6,262 nucleotides of DNA, taken from positions 1-6,262 of the forward strand of contig CALFEW010000591.1 of assembly GCA_937958365.1 (NCBI GenBank), in the 5' to 3' direction. Below are positions 1-5,536 of this stretch, in pieces (position 1 is the stretch's first letter; every line of letters begins with the position of its first letter). The notes under the pieces were generated by a model. It made no database searches. It saw only the letters and a list, made by a program, of their open reading frames with translations, and was not told the origin of the DNA. The translations under genes and the position numbers were made by a program. This DNA is from an uncultured Chloroflexota bacterium (GTDB lineage Bacteria > Chloroflexota > Anaerolineae > Promineifilales > Promineifilaceae).

Positions 1-395
1 ATGTTGGTCGCCAGACTGTGGAGACATTTGTACAGCGCATACCGGTAATCCAACTGCCGCGCCAGGTCAATGGCCTGGTGATAAGACAGTTCGGCGGCAT
101 CGGGATCGCCAAGTTCGGCGGCGCAGTTGCCCAGGATGCGCAGCGCATCACAACGCGCCAATGAATCGGGTGGTGAATCGCGGATCACCTCTCGCGCCAG
201 AATCTGGGCCTCGTCGTAATGGCCCTGGCGAAAATGCAGATGCGCCAGGCGTATCAGCGCCACAAAAACGTCTGCCGGGCGGTTGGCCTGGCGCGCCTGT
301 TGGAGCGACAGTTGGGCGCTCTGGATGGTAGGGCCGCTGGAGCGATCCGATTCCAATCCCATCCCGTTTTGGGCAATGGCTGTGATGTCATCCAT
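1..395 (-). CDS. TPR-repeat protein, N-terminal part (cut by window edge)
   Basis: The minus strand is open from an ATG at 395 to the window edge, giving 131 codons of N-terminus; an in-frame TAA lies 12 bases upstream of the ATG, so the start is at or just inside this point. An internal ATG at codon 12 is the alternative. Residues about 42-75 fit one tetratricopeptide repeat (LAHLHFRQGHYDEAQILA, with the usual small, Gly, Tyr and Ala positions). Residues about 81-115 form a second (LRILGNCAAELGDPDAAELS), and a third begins near residue 120. The first 30 residues show no signal peptide, so a cytoplasmic protein is likely. TPRs are helical protein-protein interaction scaffolds. In this kind of genome they often sit in large AfsR/LuxR-like regulators or stand alone, and the visible part cannot tell which. 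There is no convincing Shine-Dalgarno upstream; instead a TATAAT lies 8 bases before the ATG. The family call is good; the specific function is unknown. Confidence 0.75.
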   Translation of the reverse strand, partial: MDDITAIAQNGMGLESDRSSGPTIQSAQLSLQQARQANRPADVFVALIRLAHLHFRQGHYDEAQILAREVIRDSPPDSLARCDALRILGNCAAELGDPDAAELSYHQAIDLARQLDYRYALYKCLHSLATN

Positions 396-409
396 GAGGC
401 TGAATTATA
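396..409 (-). promoter_or_regulatory. TATAAT -10-like box just upstream of the TPR gene
   Basis: On the minus strand a perfect TATAAT occupies 409-404 and ends 8 bases before the ATG at 395. If used, transcription would start at or within a base or two of the start codon, giving a leaderless or nearly leaderless mRNA, which fits the missing Shine-Dalgarno. No good -35 hexamer lies 16-18 bases upstream (the 17-bp position reads CTCCCC), so the call rests on the -10 box alone and could be chance. Confidence 0.3.
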
Positions 410-473
410 CGAGACTATCACAAAGTGGGGAGGTGGTCGGCGTGCAGCACAATTACACATGGTGTTGTTATAG

Positions 474-818
474 GGGTTTATTACAGTCGGCGGGGGCTGT
501 GAAGCCCCTGCCGGGCGTGGTACAACGAATCGGCGAGAGGGTGAAGAAGAGATCGTCCGACCAGATGGCATGGGGTGTTGGTCGCCCAGGAGCGGCAGAC
601 GCCGTTCTTTGTGGAAATGGACCGGGGGGAATACGGATTGGGGGCACAAGGTAACGGCCTACGAACGCGCCCGGCGTCAGAGCGGTTGGCAGCAGGCGCT
701 GCACGTGGATGGTTGGCGACCGGGGACATTTCCAGCCGTGTTGTGCGTCACGCCGTCCGACCTGGCCAGGACGGCGATGACGGGCATCAGCCAGTCGCCG
801 GGACAGAACCTGGCTTAG
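474..818 (+). pseudogene. Decayed replication-relaxation-like protein, C-terminal remnant
   Basis: No intact frame exists here, but pieces in alternating plus-strand frames join into one family-like sequence. WYNESARG (518-541) is followed, one base shifted, by EEEIVRPDGM (543-572). After another shift comes VLVAQERQTPFFVEMDRG (575-628), and after a third WGHKVTAYERARR and DGWRPGTFPAVLCVTPSDL, down to a TAG at 816-818. The order RPDG, then FFVE-DRG, then K--AYE, then VLxVTPS is what I recall of the C-terminal core of replication-relaxation proteins (PF13814), which are often tied to plasmids and other mobile DNA. Two of the shifts fall at G runs (572-575 and 624-629) and compensate each other. 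The third, at 542, makes an in-frame TGA, and a TAG at 471-473 closes the frame upstream. The N-terminal winged-helix half expected in the family is missing or unrecognisable. Sequencing error at the G runs could explain some, but not all, of the damage. The stop overlaps the stop of the convergent ABC ATPase gene. Confidence 0.6.
751..776. other. Stem-loop near the convergent gene ends
   Basis: CGCCGTCC (751-758) and GGACGGCG (769-776) are perfect inverted repeats around a 10-base loop. With one bulged base the stem can extend into the flanking TCA/TGA. It lies 39 bases beyond the stop of the minus-strand ATPase gene and inside the pseudogene. Neither strand has a U-run next to the stem, so it is not a standard intrinsic terminator. 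It could protect or end the ATPase transcript, or simply reflect GC-rich coding sequence. Confidence 0.3.
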
Positions 819-1579
819 AACTTCATCCCGGCCAGCCAGGCTGTAAGGCTTTCCTCGCGGGTCTTAAGGTCGTCATGGGTTTCGTCGTAGACGCCAGCGA
901 CATACTCACCGGCAATATGTCCATCAAGCATGAACAGCACCCGTTCGGTTTTGGCCGCCACGCGCACGTCGTGGGTAACCAACAAGATCGTCGTACCAGC
1001 CTGGTGAATATCGGCCAGCAGCCGCATAATCTCGTTGGCGGAGGTGGAATTTAGCGCCCCGGTCGGCTCGTCGCCGAAAATGATTTTTGGATTGTTCATC
1101 AGGGCACGGCAGATGCCGACGCGCTGCAACTGTCCGCCGGACGCCTGGGTAATGTCGCGGGCTGCCAGTTCCGCAATGCCTGTCTTTTGCAGCAGCATTC
1201 GGGCATTGCTGGTGATGGCGGCGGCGTTTTTACGGCCGTCACGCATCGCCGGCAAAATGATATTGTCCAGAATATTCAGGTTTTTCAGCAGCGTCGGCTG
1301 TTGAAAAACAAAGCCCATTTGGGTGCGACGAATGTCGGCCAGCTCGTTTTCCCCCAGCGATGATAAGACACGGCCGTCGAAAGCAACCTTGCCGCTGTCC
1401 ACGCGATCCATGCCGCTCAGGGCATACATCAACGTGGATTTACCCGAACCCGAAGGCCCCATCACCGAAAGAAACTCTCCCTCGTTGACGGCCACCGACA
1501 CGCCATCCAGAACACGGCGCTTTTCATTCCCCTCACCAAACGATTTGACGATACTGTCACCGACAAGAATCTTTTTCAT
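815..1579 (-). CDS. ABC transporter ATP-binding protein (MacB/LolD/BceA-like)
   Basis: This is a 254-aa ATPase subunit that would energise the FtsX-type permease encoded just upstream in the same transcript. Walker A is GPSGSGKST (41-49), the Q-loop Gln is in VFQQ (91-94), the signature is ASGGQ (146-150), Walker B is KIIFGDE (165-171) and the H-loop is VTHD (His203). The length suits a single-domain ATPase of this class, with about 25 extra acidic residues at the C-terminus. Two key positions are non-standard: the signature starts with Ala, not Leu, and the D-loop reads GALNS, with Asn where Asp is usual. From memory, GALNS-type D-loops occur in BceA-like peptide-antibiotic ABC ATPases, so activity is probably kept. 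The ATG at 1579 is supported by an AAGGA (1587-1591) seven bases upstream. The TAA at 815-817 overlaps the convergent remnant's stop. The gene follows the permease after a 111-bp gap. The substrate is unknown; export of a hydrophobic or peptide compound, or resistance to one, is the likely role. Confidence 0.9.
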   Translation of the reverse strand: MKKILVGDSIVKSFGEGNEKRRVLDGVSVAVNEGEFLSVMGPSGSGKSTLMYALSGMDRVDSGKVAFDGRVLSSLGENELADIRRTQMGFVFQQPTLLKNLNILDNIILPAMRDGRKNAAAITSNARMLLQKTGIAELAARDITQASGGQLQRVGICRALMNNPKIIFGDEPTGALNSTSANEIMRLLADIHQAGTTILLVTHDVRVAAKTERVLFMLDGHIAGEYVAGVYDETHDDLKTREESLTAWLAGMKF

Positions 1580-1609
1580 GGTTTATTCCTTAATCCACTG
1601 AATTTTTTT

Positions 1610-1668
1610 CACCGCGCAGCGCGCAGCGTTTTTATCTGGAGATGGTTGCTCCCGTCCTCTGCGCCCTC
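1610..1668. repeat. GCGCAG-rich intergenic element between permease and ATPase genes
   Basis: The 111-bp gap between the two minus-strand genes holds CACCGCGCAGCGCGCAGCG (1610-1628), a T-rich spacer, and CTCCCGTCCTCTGCGCCCTC (1649-1668). The two arms share an inverted GCGCAG/CTGCGC core. The pattern recalls the dispersed 'CTCTGCGCCTCTGCGGTGAAA' type of intergenic repeat I remember from cyanobacteria and Chloroflexi. Only one copy is present here, so the repeat status is a guess from memory. It could also be a weak stem-loop that tunes expression of the second gene. Confidence 0.35.
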
Positions 1669-1690
1669 CCCGGTTTATTTTCCAGCCATC

Positions 1691-4009
1691 TTACGCCTTG
1701 ATGTTCTCCGAGATTTTGATTTTTCCTGCGTCCAGCGTGCCGAAGAGGGTGGCTAACAGCACCGCCACCCCCATCAGCAGCGGCGAAATCAGATAGGCCA
1801 TCAACGGATTGACAGCAAACTTGAATGATGTGGCCCCATACGAGGCGATCAGCGCGCCCGCCAGCAGTTCGCCGACCGTATTTGCCAGCAGCGTGCCCAG
1901 AATAAGGCCGATCAGCAAAACGAATACCGCACGCGAGATGTACTGCACGGTGATGTCGGTATTGGTAAAGCCAAATGCTTTCATGACAGCAATGGCATAG
2001 CGGTCTTTGGCGACCAGCATACGCATGAACAACAGCGTTACCAGTACGGCAATGGTCAGGGCGATGGCCATCGCGGCATAGACGGCCTTGCCGATGGCCT
2101 GGATGATCGAGCCGAAGGTTTGCAATTTGTACTCATCAATGTCGGACACTTTGGCATATTCAAACCGGCCAGCATAGTCCGCGATTTTGCTCTCAATCGT
2201 CGCCCCATCGGCCAGTTCGGCCGTGATGACGCCCCACATGATGTCGGCCGAATCGTCGCTGAAGATGGCCTTGGCGGTTTTGCCGCCATTGGTGATGTCG
2301 GAATAGATGCCGCACACTGTCAGATTGGTCGCCTGCCCGTTAATCGTCACTGTCAGGGCGTCACCGACCTGTTTGCCCATCTCGCTGGCATTGTCCACCG
2401 AGAGGGCAATTTCGTCGGCGGCGACGGGCGCACGGCCGTCGGCATACGTCAGGGGAAACACCGAATGATCGCCCAACTCCACCTTGAGGCGTTTCACCAC
2501 GCCGTCGTCCAGCGTGGTGTTGAACGTTTTGGTGATCAGGACGACATAGCGGGTGATGTCTGGGTCTTGGGCCATGGCGGCGCCAATGTCTGCGGCTTTG
2601 GCAGCGATGTTGTCGGTCTGCTGGATGTCCATGCGCATATCGCTGTCGCCGATGCCCATGTAGGTGATGAAGCTTTTGGCGGCAATGGTGTTGTGCAAAT
2701 TCTGCGGCACAATGATGATGAACGCGGCCAACACCAGCACCAGGAGCATGGTGGCATACAGCCGGTTCCTGGCCAGCACGTCTTTGACGCCCAGAAATAC
2801 GTTGGTACCCAGCAGACGGACGGCGCTCAGGTGAAAACGCCTGGCCCCGGCGGATTTTTCCTGCGCGACACCGAAGCGGATGGCCTCGGCCGGGGATATT
2901 TTGTGGAAGCGGTTCAGCACACCGTTAACGTAGGCGACAATCGCCAGGAACACCAGCAGCACGCTGATGATGCCGAAAAGCAGCGCCAGGGAGGCGTTGT
3001 CGCTTTCGCCCATGTACAGGCGAATGTTTTCCAGCAAGATGCCCCGGAAGGCGAACGAGAGGACAAAGCCGAAAATGCTGCCAGCGGCGGCAACGGCCGT
3101 GTACTTCGCCAGGTATATTTTTTTGATGTCGGCCACACGCAGCCCCATGGCCTTCATCACGCCGATTTCCCGATAATCGTCCTCGATTTTTGCCAGCAGC
3201 GTGAAGCGGATGCACATGAAGGCAATCGCCACGACCAGGGCGCTAATCAGCAGGATCACCGCCAGCATCAAGCCGTCGGCCAGGGCGTTTAACATGCGGA
3301 ACAGCGGATAAGTCAGCGTTGGCCCGTTGGCGTCCAGACCGGCCGTGGCGTAGGCGGTTTCAAAGGCGCTCAGCCCTTCCAGGTCGTTTAAGCGGAACTC
3401 GATCAGGTATTCGATGTTGCCAAACGGCCGTAAAGCGGCAAAGTCGTTGGGGCTGACCAGGAACCGTTTAGACCCCGCTTGCAGCGAAGCCATCTGCGAG
3501 TCGCGCAGAAACCCCGCCACAATGAATTCCTGACCGAAGACCGTCACCTGGTCGCCAACTTGTGTCGTGCCGTCCTGCATGTAGGGTGTCGGCACGTAAA
3601 TCTCCCCATCAGCGACGGTGATGCGGTTGCCGTCCAGGTCAAAAAGATAGTCGAATGTTTCGCTTTGCACGGCGAAGCCGTTGTCTTGGACACTGTCGGC
3701 CAGTGAACCACCGGTAAACACAATCCGGGCGCTGTCTACGTTGAGGAATTCCACCACCTGAAAGTCGGCGATCTCGTCATGCTGGGCCACAAATTCCGCC
3801 AGTTGCGCCGCATGGAGCGTCCCGGCGTGCATTTGCATGAAGTGGGGCGTTTTGGCCCGCGTCATCAGCGTGTCTATTGCGCCGGGCAGATTGACGATGA
3901 GTATCGCCGCCAGCGAGACCAGCATGGCCGCCGCAGCGACAAATGTCATGATGGTCAGGGTGATTGCTTTGTTCCTTAGCACATCATTGCGGATTGTTCG
4001 GAAATACAT
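1691..4009 (-). CDS. ABC transporter permease, two FtsX/MacB-type modules
   Basis: This 772-aa membrane protein has a duplicated plan, each half being one N-terminal helix, a large extracytoplasmic domain and then three helices. Half one has TM1 at about 16-40, an outer domain at about 45-240, and helices near 246-268, 304-324 and 342-364. Half two has a helix at about 419-437, an outer domain at about 440-640, and helices near 643-665, 694-716 and 735-757. Each half carries the cytoplasmic FtsX coupling motif before its second-last helix: EIGVMKAMGL (281-290) and YAIAVMKAFGF (671-681). MacB-type permeases normally work as dimers of 4-TM subunits, so this is in effect a fused dimer. Such exporters move substrate by transmitting motion across the membrane and do not transport through a channel. 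The ATG at 4009 is backed by an AGAGGTGAGG stretch directly upstream. It is the first gene of the unit; its ATPase partner follows. Codon use is less C-rich at third positions than in the plus-strand operon. The substrate cannot be inferred. Confidence 0.9.
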   Translation of the reverse strand: MYFRTIRNDVLRNKAITLTIMTFVAAAAMLVSLAAILIVNLPGAIDTLMTRAKTPHFMQMHAGTLHAAQLAEFVAQHDEIADFQVVEFLNVDSARIVFTGGSLADSVQDNGFAVQSETFDYLFDLDGNRITVADGEIYVPTPYMQDGTTQVGDQVTVFGQEFIVAGFLRDSQMASLQAGSKRFLVSPNDFAALRPFGNIEYLIEFRLNDLEGLSAFETAYATAGLDANGPTLTYPLFRMLNALADGLMLAVILLISALVVAIAFMCIRFTLLAKIEDDYREIGVMKAMGLRVADIKKIYLAKYTAVAAAGSIFGFVLSFAFRGILLENIRLYMGESDNASLALLFGIISVLLVFLAIVAYVNGVLNRFHKISPAEAIRFGVAQEKSAGARRFHLSAVRLLGTNVFLGVKDVLARNRLYATMLLVLVLAAFIIIVPQNLHNTIAAKSFITYMGIGDSDMRMDIQQTDNIAAKAADIGAAMAQDPDITRYVVLITKTFNTTLDDGVVKRLKVELGDHSVFPLTYADGRAPVAADEIALSVDNASEMGKQVGDALTVTINGQATNLTVCGIYSDITNGGKTAKAIFSDDSADIMWGVITAELADGATIESKIADYAGRFEYAKVSDIDEYKLQTFGSIIQAIGKAVYAAMAIALTIAVLVTLLFMRMLVAKDRYAIAVMKAFGFTNTDITVQYISRAVFVLLIGLILGTLLANTVGELLAGALIASYGATSFKFAVNPLMAYLISPLLMGVAVLLATLFGTLDAGKIKISENIKA

Positions 4010-4104
4010 ACCTCACCTCTGTTTTGCAGTTTTCTAGTAGAGGTACCTGGCCGAACCGGCTATCTGCACCAGTTATTTGTCGCCCAAAGTCATCTCTTCC
4101 CCGT

Positions 4105-4316
4105 CAGGATATAACTTTCCCGGCCATCCTGCATCGAACACCAGAATGATATTGTGTCTATGCCCGGCTGATATTTTTCTTCGGACTAGAGACGGATGGG
4201 TCTACATCTGGCGATGTAGACCCATCATCCCCTGGTCTGAGGCAAAATCTCGGACTGGCGGGAAGACAATATCATCCTGTGGCGCGATGAACGGCCGTAG
4301 CAAAAGCAGTATCCTG
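4105..4316. repeat. Large imperfect palindrome (about 212 bp) between divergent operons
   Basis: The sequence is symmetric about a single point between 4210 and 4211. Aligned without gaps, 4141-4208 against the reverse complement of 4213-4280 matches at 49 of 68 positions by my hand count. As plus-strand RNA about six more positions would be G-U pairs. Strong blocks are CAGGATA/TATCCTG at 4105-4111 and 4310-4316, CATCG/CGATG at 4132-4136 and 4285-4289, and ATGATATTGT/ACAATATCAT at 4146-4155 and 4266-4275. The central 14-bp stem is at 4195-4208 and 4213-4226. All have the same centre, so they form one structure and are not unrelated short repeats. It could be a MITE-like element, a long hairpin RNA, or an inverted-duplicated regulatory region serving both operons. 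The conserved blocks separated by drift suggest an old inverted duplication or selection for folding. The right arm ends 43 bases before the start codon of the ATPase-cNBD gene. Confidence 0.7.
4195..4226. promoter_or_regulatory. Perfect 14-bp-stem hairpin, candidate operator or RNA structure
   Basis: GATGGGTCTACATC (4195-4208) and GATGTAGACCCATC (4213-4226) are exact inverted repeats around a TGGC loop, at the exact centre of the larger palindrome. No T-run follows on either strand, so it is unlikely to be an intrinsic terminator. The position midway between two divergent operons suits a dimeric-regulator operator or a structured RNA. A direct repeat TCGGACT flanks it at 4181-4187 and 4250-4256, possibly as part of the same arrangement. 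Confidence 0.55.
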
Positions 4317-4359
4317 TTCCAGCAGGTAAAAACTTTGTCTGAGAACAGGAGTAAATGTT

Positions 4360-5535
4360 ATGACCCGATCAGCAACGCCCTCCCCACAGCTAAACGGTAA
4401 CGGCCGTGTCGCCCTCCGCCCCGACGCCACCCCCGCCATTGCCTTACGCCAGGTACACAAGGTTTACCAGACGGCCGCCGGCGGCTACACCGCCCTCAAC
4501 CACGTAGACCTGACCATCGGCCAGGGCGAATTTGTCGGCATCATCGGCCGGTCGGGCAGCGGCAAATCCACCCTCATTAATATGATTACCGGCATAGACC
4601 GGCCAACGACCGGCGAGGTCTTTGTGGGGGGCGGGGCCGCCGGGCCAACGGCCGTTCACCACCTCAACGAAAACGACATGGCCCGCTGGCGCGGCCGCAA
4701 CCTGGGCATCGTCTTCCAATTCTTCCAACTGCTGCCCAACCTCTCCGTCCTCGACAACGTGCGCTTGCCCATGGACTTCTGCCGCACATTCCCCAGCCGC
4801 GAACGCACCGCCCGCGCCCAACAGTTGCTCGACCGGGTAGACATGGGCCAACACGCCCACAAACTGCCCGCCGCCCTCTCCGGCGGCCAGCAGCAGCGCG
4901 TCGCCATCGCCCGCGCCCTCGCCAACGACCCGCCCGTCATTATCGCCGACGAACCCACCGGCAACCTGGACAGCAAAACGGCCGATACCATGTTCAACCT
5001 GTTCGCGGCCCTCACCGCCGAAGGCAAAACCATCGTCATGGTGACCCATGACAGTGGGCTGGCCCGCCGCGTCGACCGCACCATCCTCATCGTGGATGGC
5101 GAGGTCGTCAACGAATACGTCGCCAGGGCGCTGCCCTCCCTCGCCCCGTCGCTGCTGCTGGCTGTCAGCCGCCAGGCGCAGCCGGTGCGCTTTGGCGCGG
5201 GCGAAACCATCATCCGCCCCGACAGCCAGGGCGACACGCTGTACATTGTCACCGAGGGGCTGGCCGAAGTGAGCCTCCAACGGCCGGGCGGCTCCGATGT
5301 GGTGGTGGAACGCCTGGGCGCGGGGCACTATTTTGGCGAAATCGCCCTCTTTAACAATCGCCGCACCGTCGCCGCCGTGCGCGCCGTACCCGAAGCGCCG
5401 CTCCAGGCCCTCGCCGTAGACCGGGCGCTGTTCCAAAACTTACTCAATGAATCGGCCGATTTTCGCGCCGCCATGCAGGACGTGGTGGCCTCGCGTCTGG
5501 CGCATCTCGACGCCCTGACGCAAAAGGAGGTGTGA
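4360..5535 (+). CDS. ABC ATPase fused to a C-terminal cyclic-nucleotide-binding-like domain
   Basis: This 391-aa protein starts at ATG 4360 with AGGAG (4347-4351) eight bases upstream. After about 27 variable residues comes a MacB/LolD-type ATPase. Walker A is GRSGSGKST (63-71), the Q-loop is VFQ (118-120), the signature is LSGGQ (173-177), Walker B is VIIADEPTG (193-201), the D-loop is NLDS (202-205) and the H-loop is VTHD (His230). All catalytic motifs are intact. Residues about 258-385 form a CRP/PKA-type cyclic-nucleotide-binding fold: PVRFGAGETIIRPDSQGD, the strand LYIVTEGLAEVSL, then the cassette GEIALFNNRRTVAAVRA and a helical tail. The cassette appears one residue shorter between its Glu327 and Arg335 than the usual E-x8-R spacing, so cAMP or cGMP binding is uncertain; the domain may sense another ligand or act as a docking module. 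Its permease starts 2 bases after its stop. The likely role is to power that permease under control of the cNBD. ABC-cNBD fusions exist elsewhere, for example in NHLM bacteriocin exporters, but there the order differs. Confidence 0.92.
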   Translation: MTRSATPSPQLNGNGRVALRPDATPAIALRQVHKVYQTAAGGYTALNHVDLTIGQGEFVGIIGRSGSGKSTLINMITGIDRPTTGEVFVGGGAAGPTAVHHLNENDMARWRGRNLGIVFQFFQLLPNLSVLDNVRLPMDFCRTFPSRERTARAQQLLDRVDMGQHAHKLPAALSGGQQQRVAIARALANDPPVIIADEPTGNLDSKTADTMFNLFAALTAEGKTIVMVTHDSGLARRVDRTILIVDGEVVNEYVARALPSLAPSLLLAVSRQAQPVRFGAGETIIRPDSQGDTLYIVTEGLAEVSLQRPGGSDVVVERLGAGHYFGEIALFNNRRTVAAVRAVPEAPLQALAVDRALFQNLLNESADFRAAMQDVVASRLAHLDALTQKEV

Positions 5536-5536
5536 T

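Larger units (their letters stand above)
4010..4359. other. 350-bp divergent intergenic region between two exporter operons
   Basis: This gap separates the start of the minus-strand permease (4009) from the start of the plus-strand ATPase (4360) and must hold the promoters of both. Shine-Dalgarno-like sequences are clear at each end: CCTCACCTC at 4011-4019, read on the minus strand, and AGGAG at 4347-4351. An 8-bp palindrome AGGTACCT lies near 4040-4047. I see no strong paired -35/-10 set for either direction. Most of the remaining sequence is the large palindrome described separately. I see no credible protein-coding gene. Confidence 0.7.

Noticed and set aside
254..729. Several overlapping short open frames on both strands
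   Set aside because: They are mutually overlapping, mostly Pro/Arg/Ser-rich, and are shadows of the TPR gene and the decayed remnant.
575..1054. 159-codon plus-strand open frame from a GTG
   Set aside because: Only its first 18 or so codons look like a real family segment. It then leaves the homologous frame at the G run (624-629) and continues antisense to the ABC ATPase.
2120..3292. Long open frame (390 codons) on the plus strand opposite the permease
   Set aside because: It is antisense to a well-supported membrane protein and has a His/Gln/Asp-rich composition typical of reverse reading of GC-rich code. It has no recognisable domain.
4195..4226. Central hairpin as an intrinsic terminator
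   Set aside because: There is no U-run on either strand, and it lies upstream of both divergent genes, where no transcript needs to end.
4105..4316. CRISPR array or tandem repeat in the divergent region
   Set aside because: The similarity is inverted about one centre. There are no regularly spaced direct repeats beyond a single 7-base TCGGACT pair.
4077..4400. 107-codon plus-strand open frame through the intergenic palindrome
   Set aside because: It has a TTG start without a Shine-Dalgarno, runs through both palindrome arms, overlaps the start of the ATPase-cNBD gene in another frame, and has no recognisable domain.
4444..5436. Long open frame (330 codons) on the minus strand opposite the ATPase-cNBD gene
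   Set aside because: It is a shadow of a gene with intact ABC and cNBD motifs. Its Gly/Ala/Val/Asp-rich text shows no family features.
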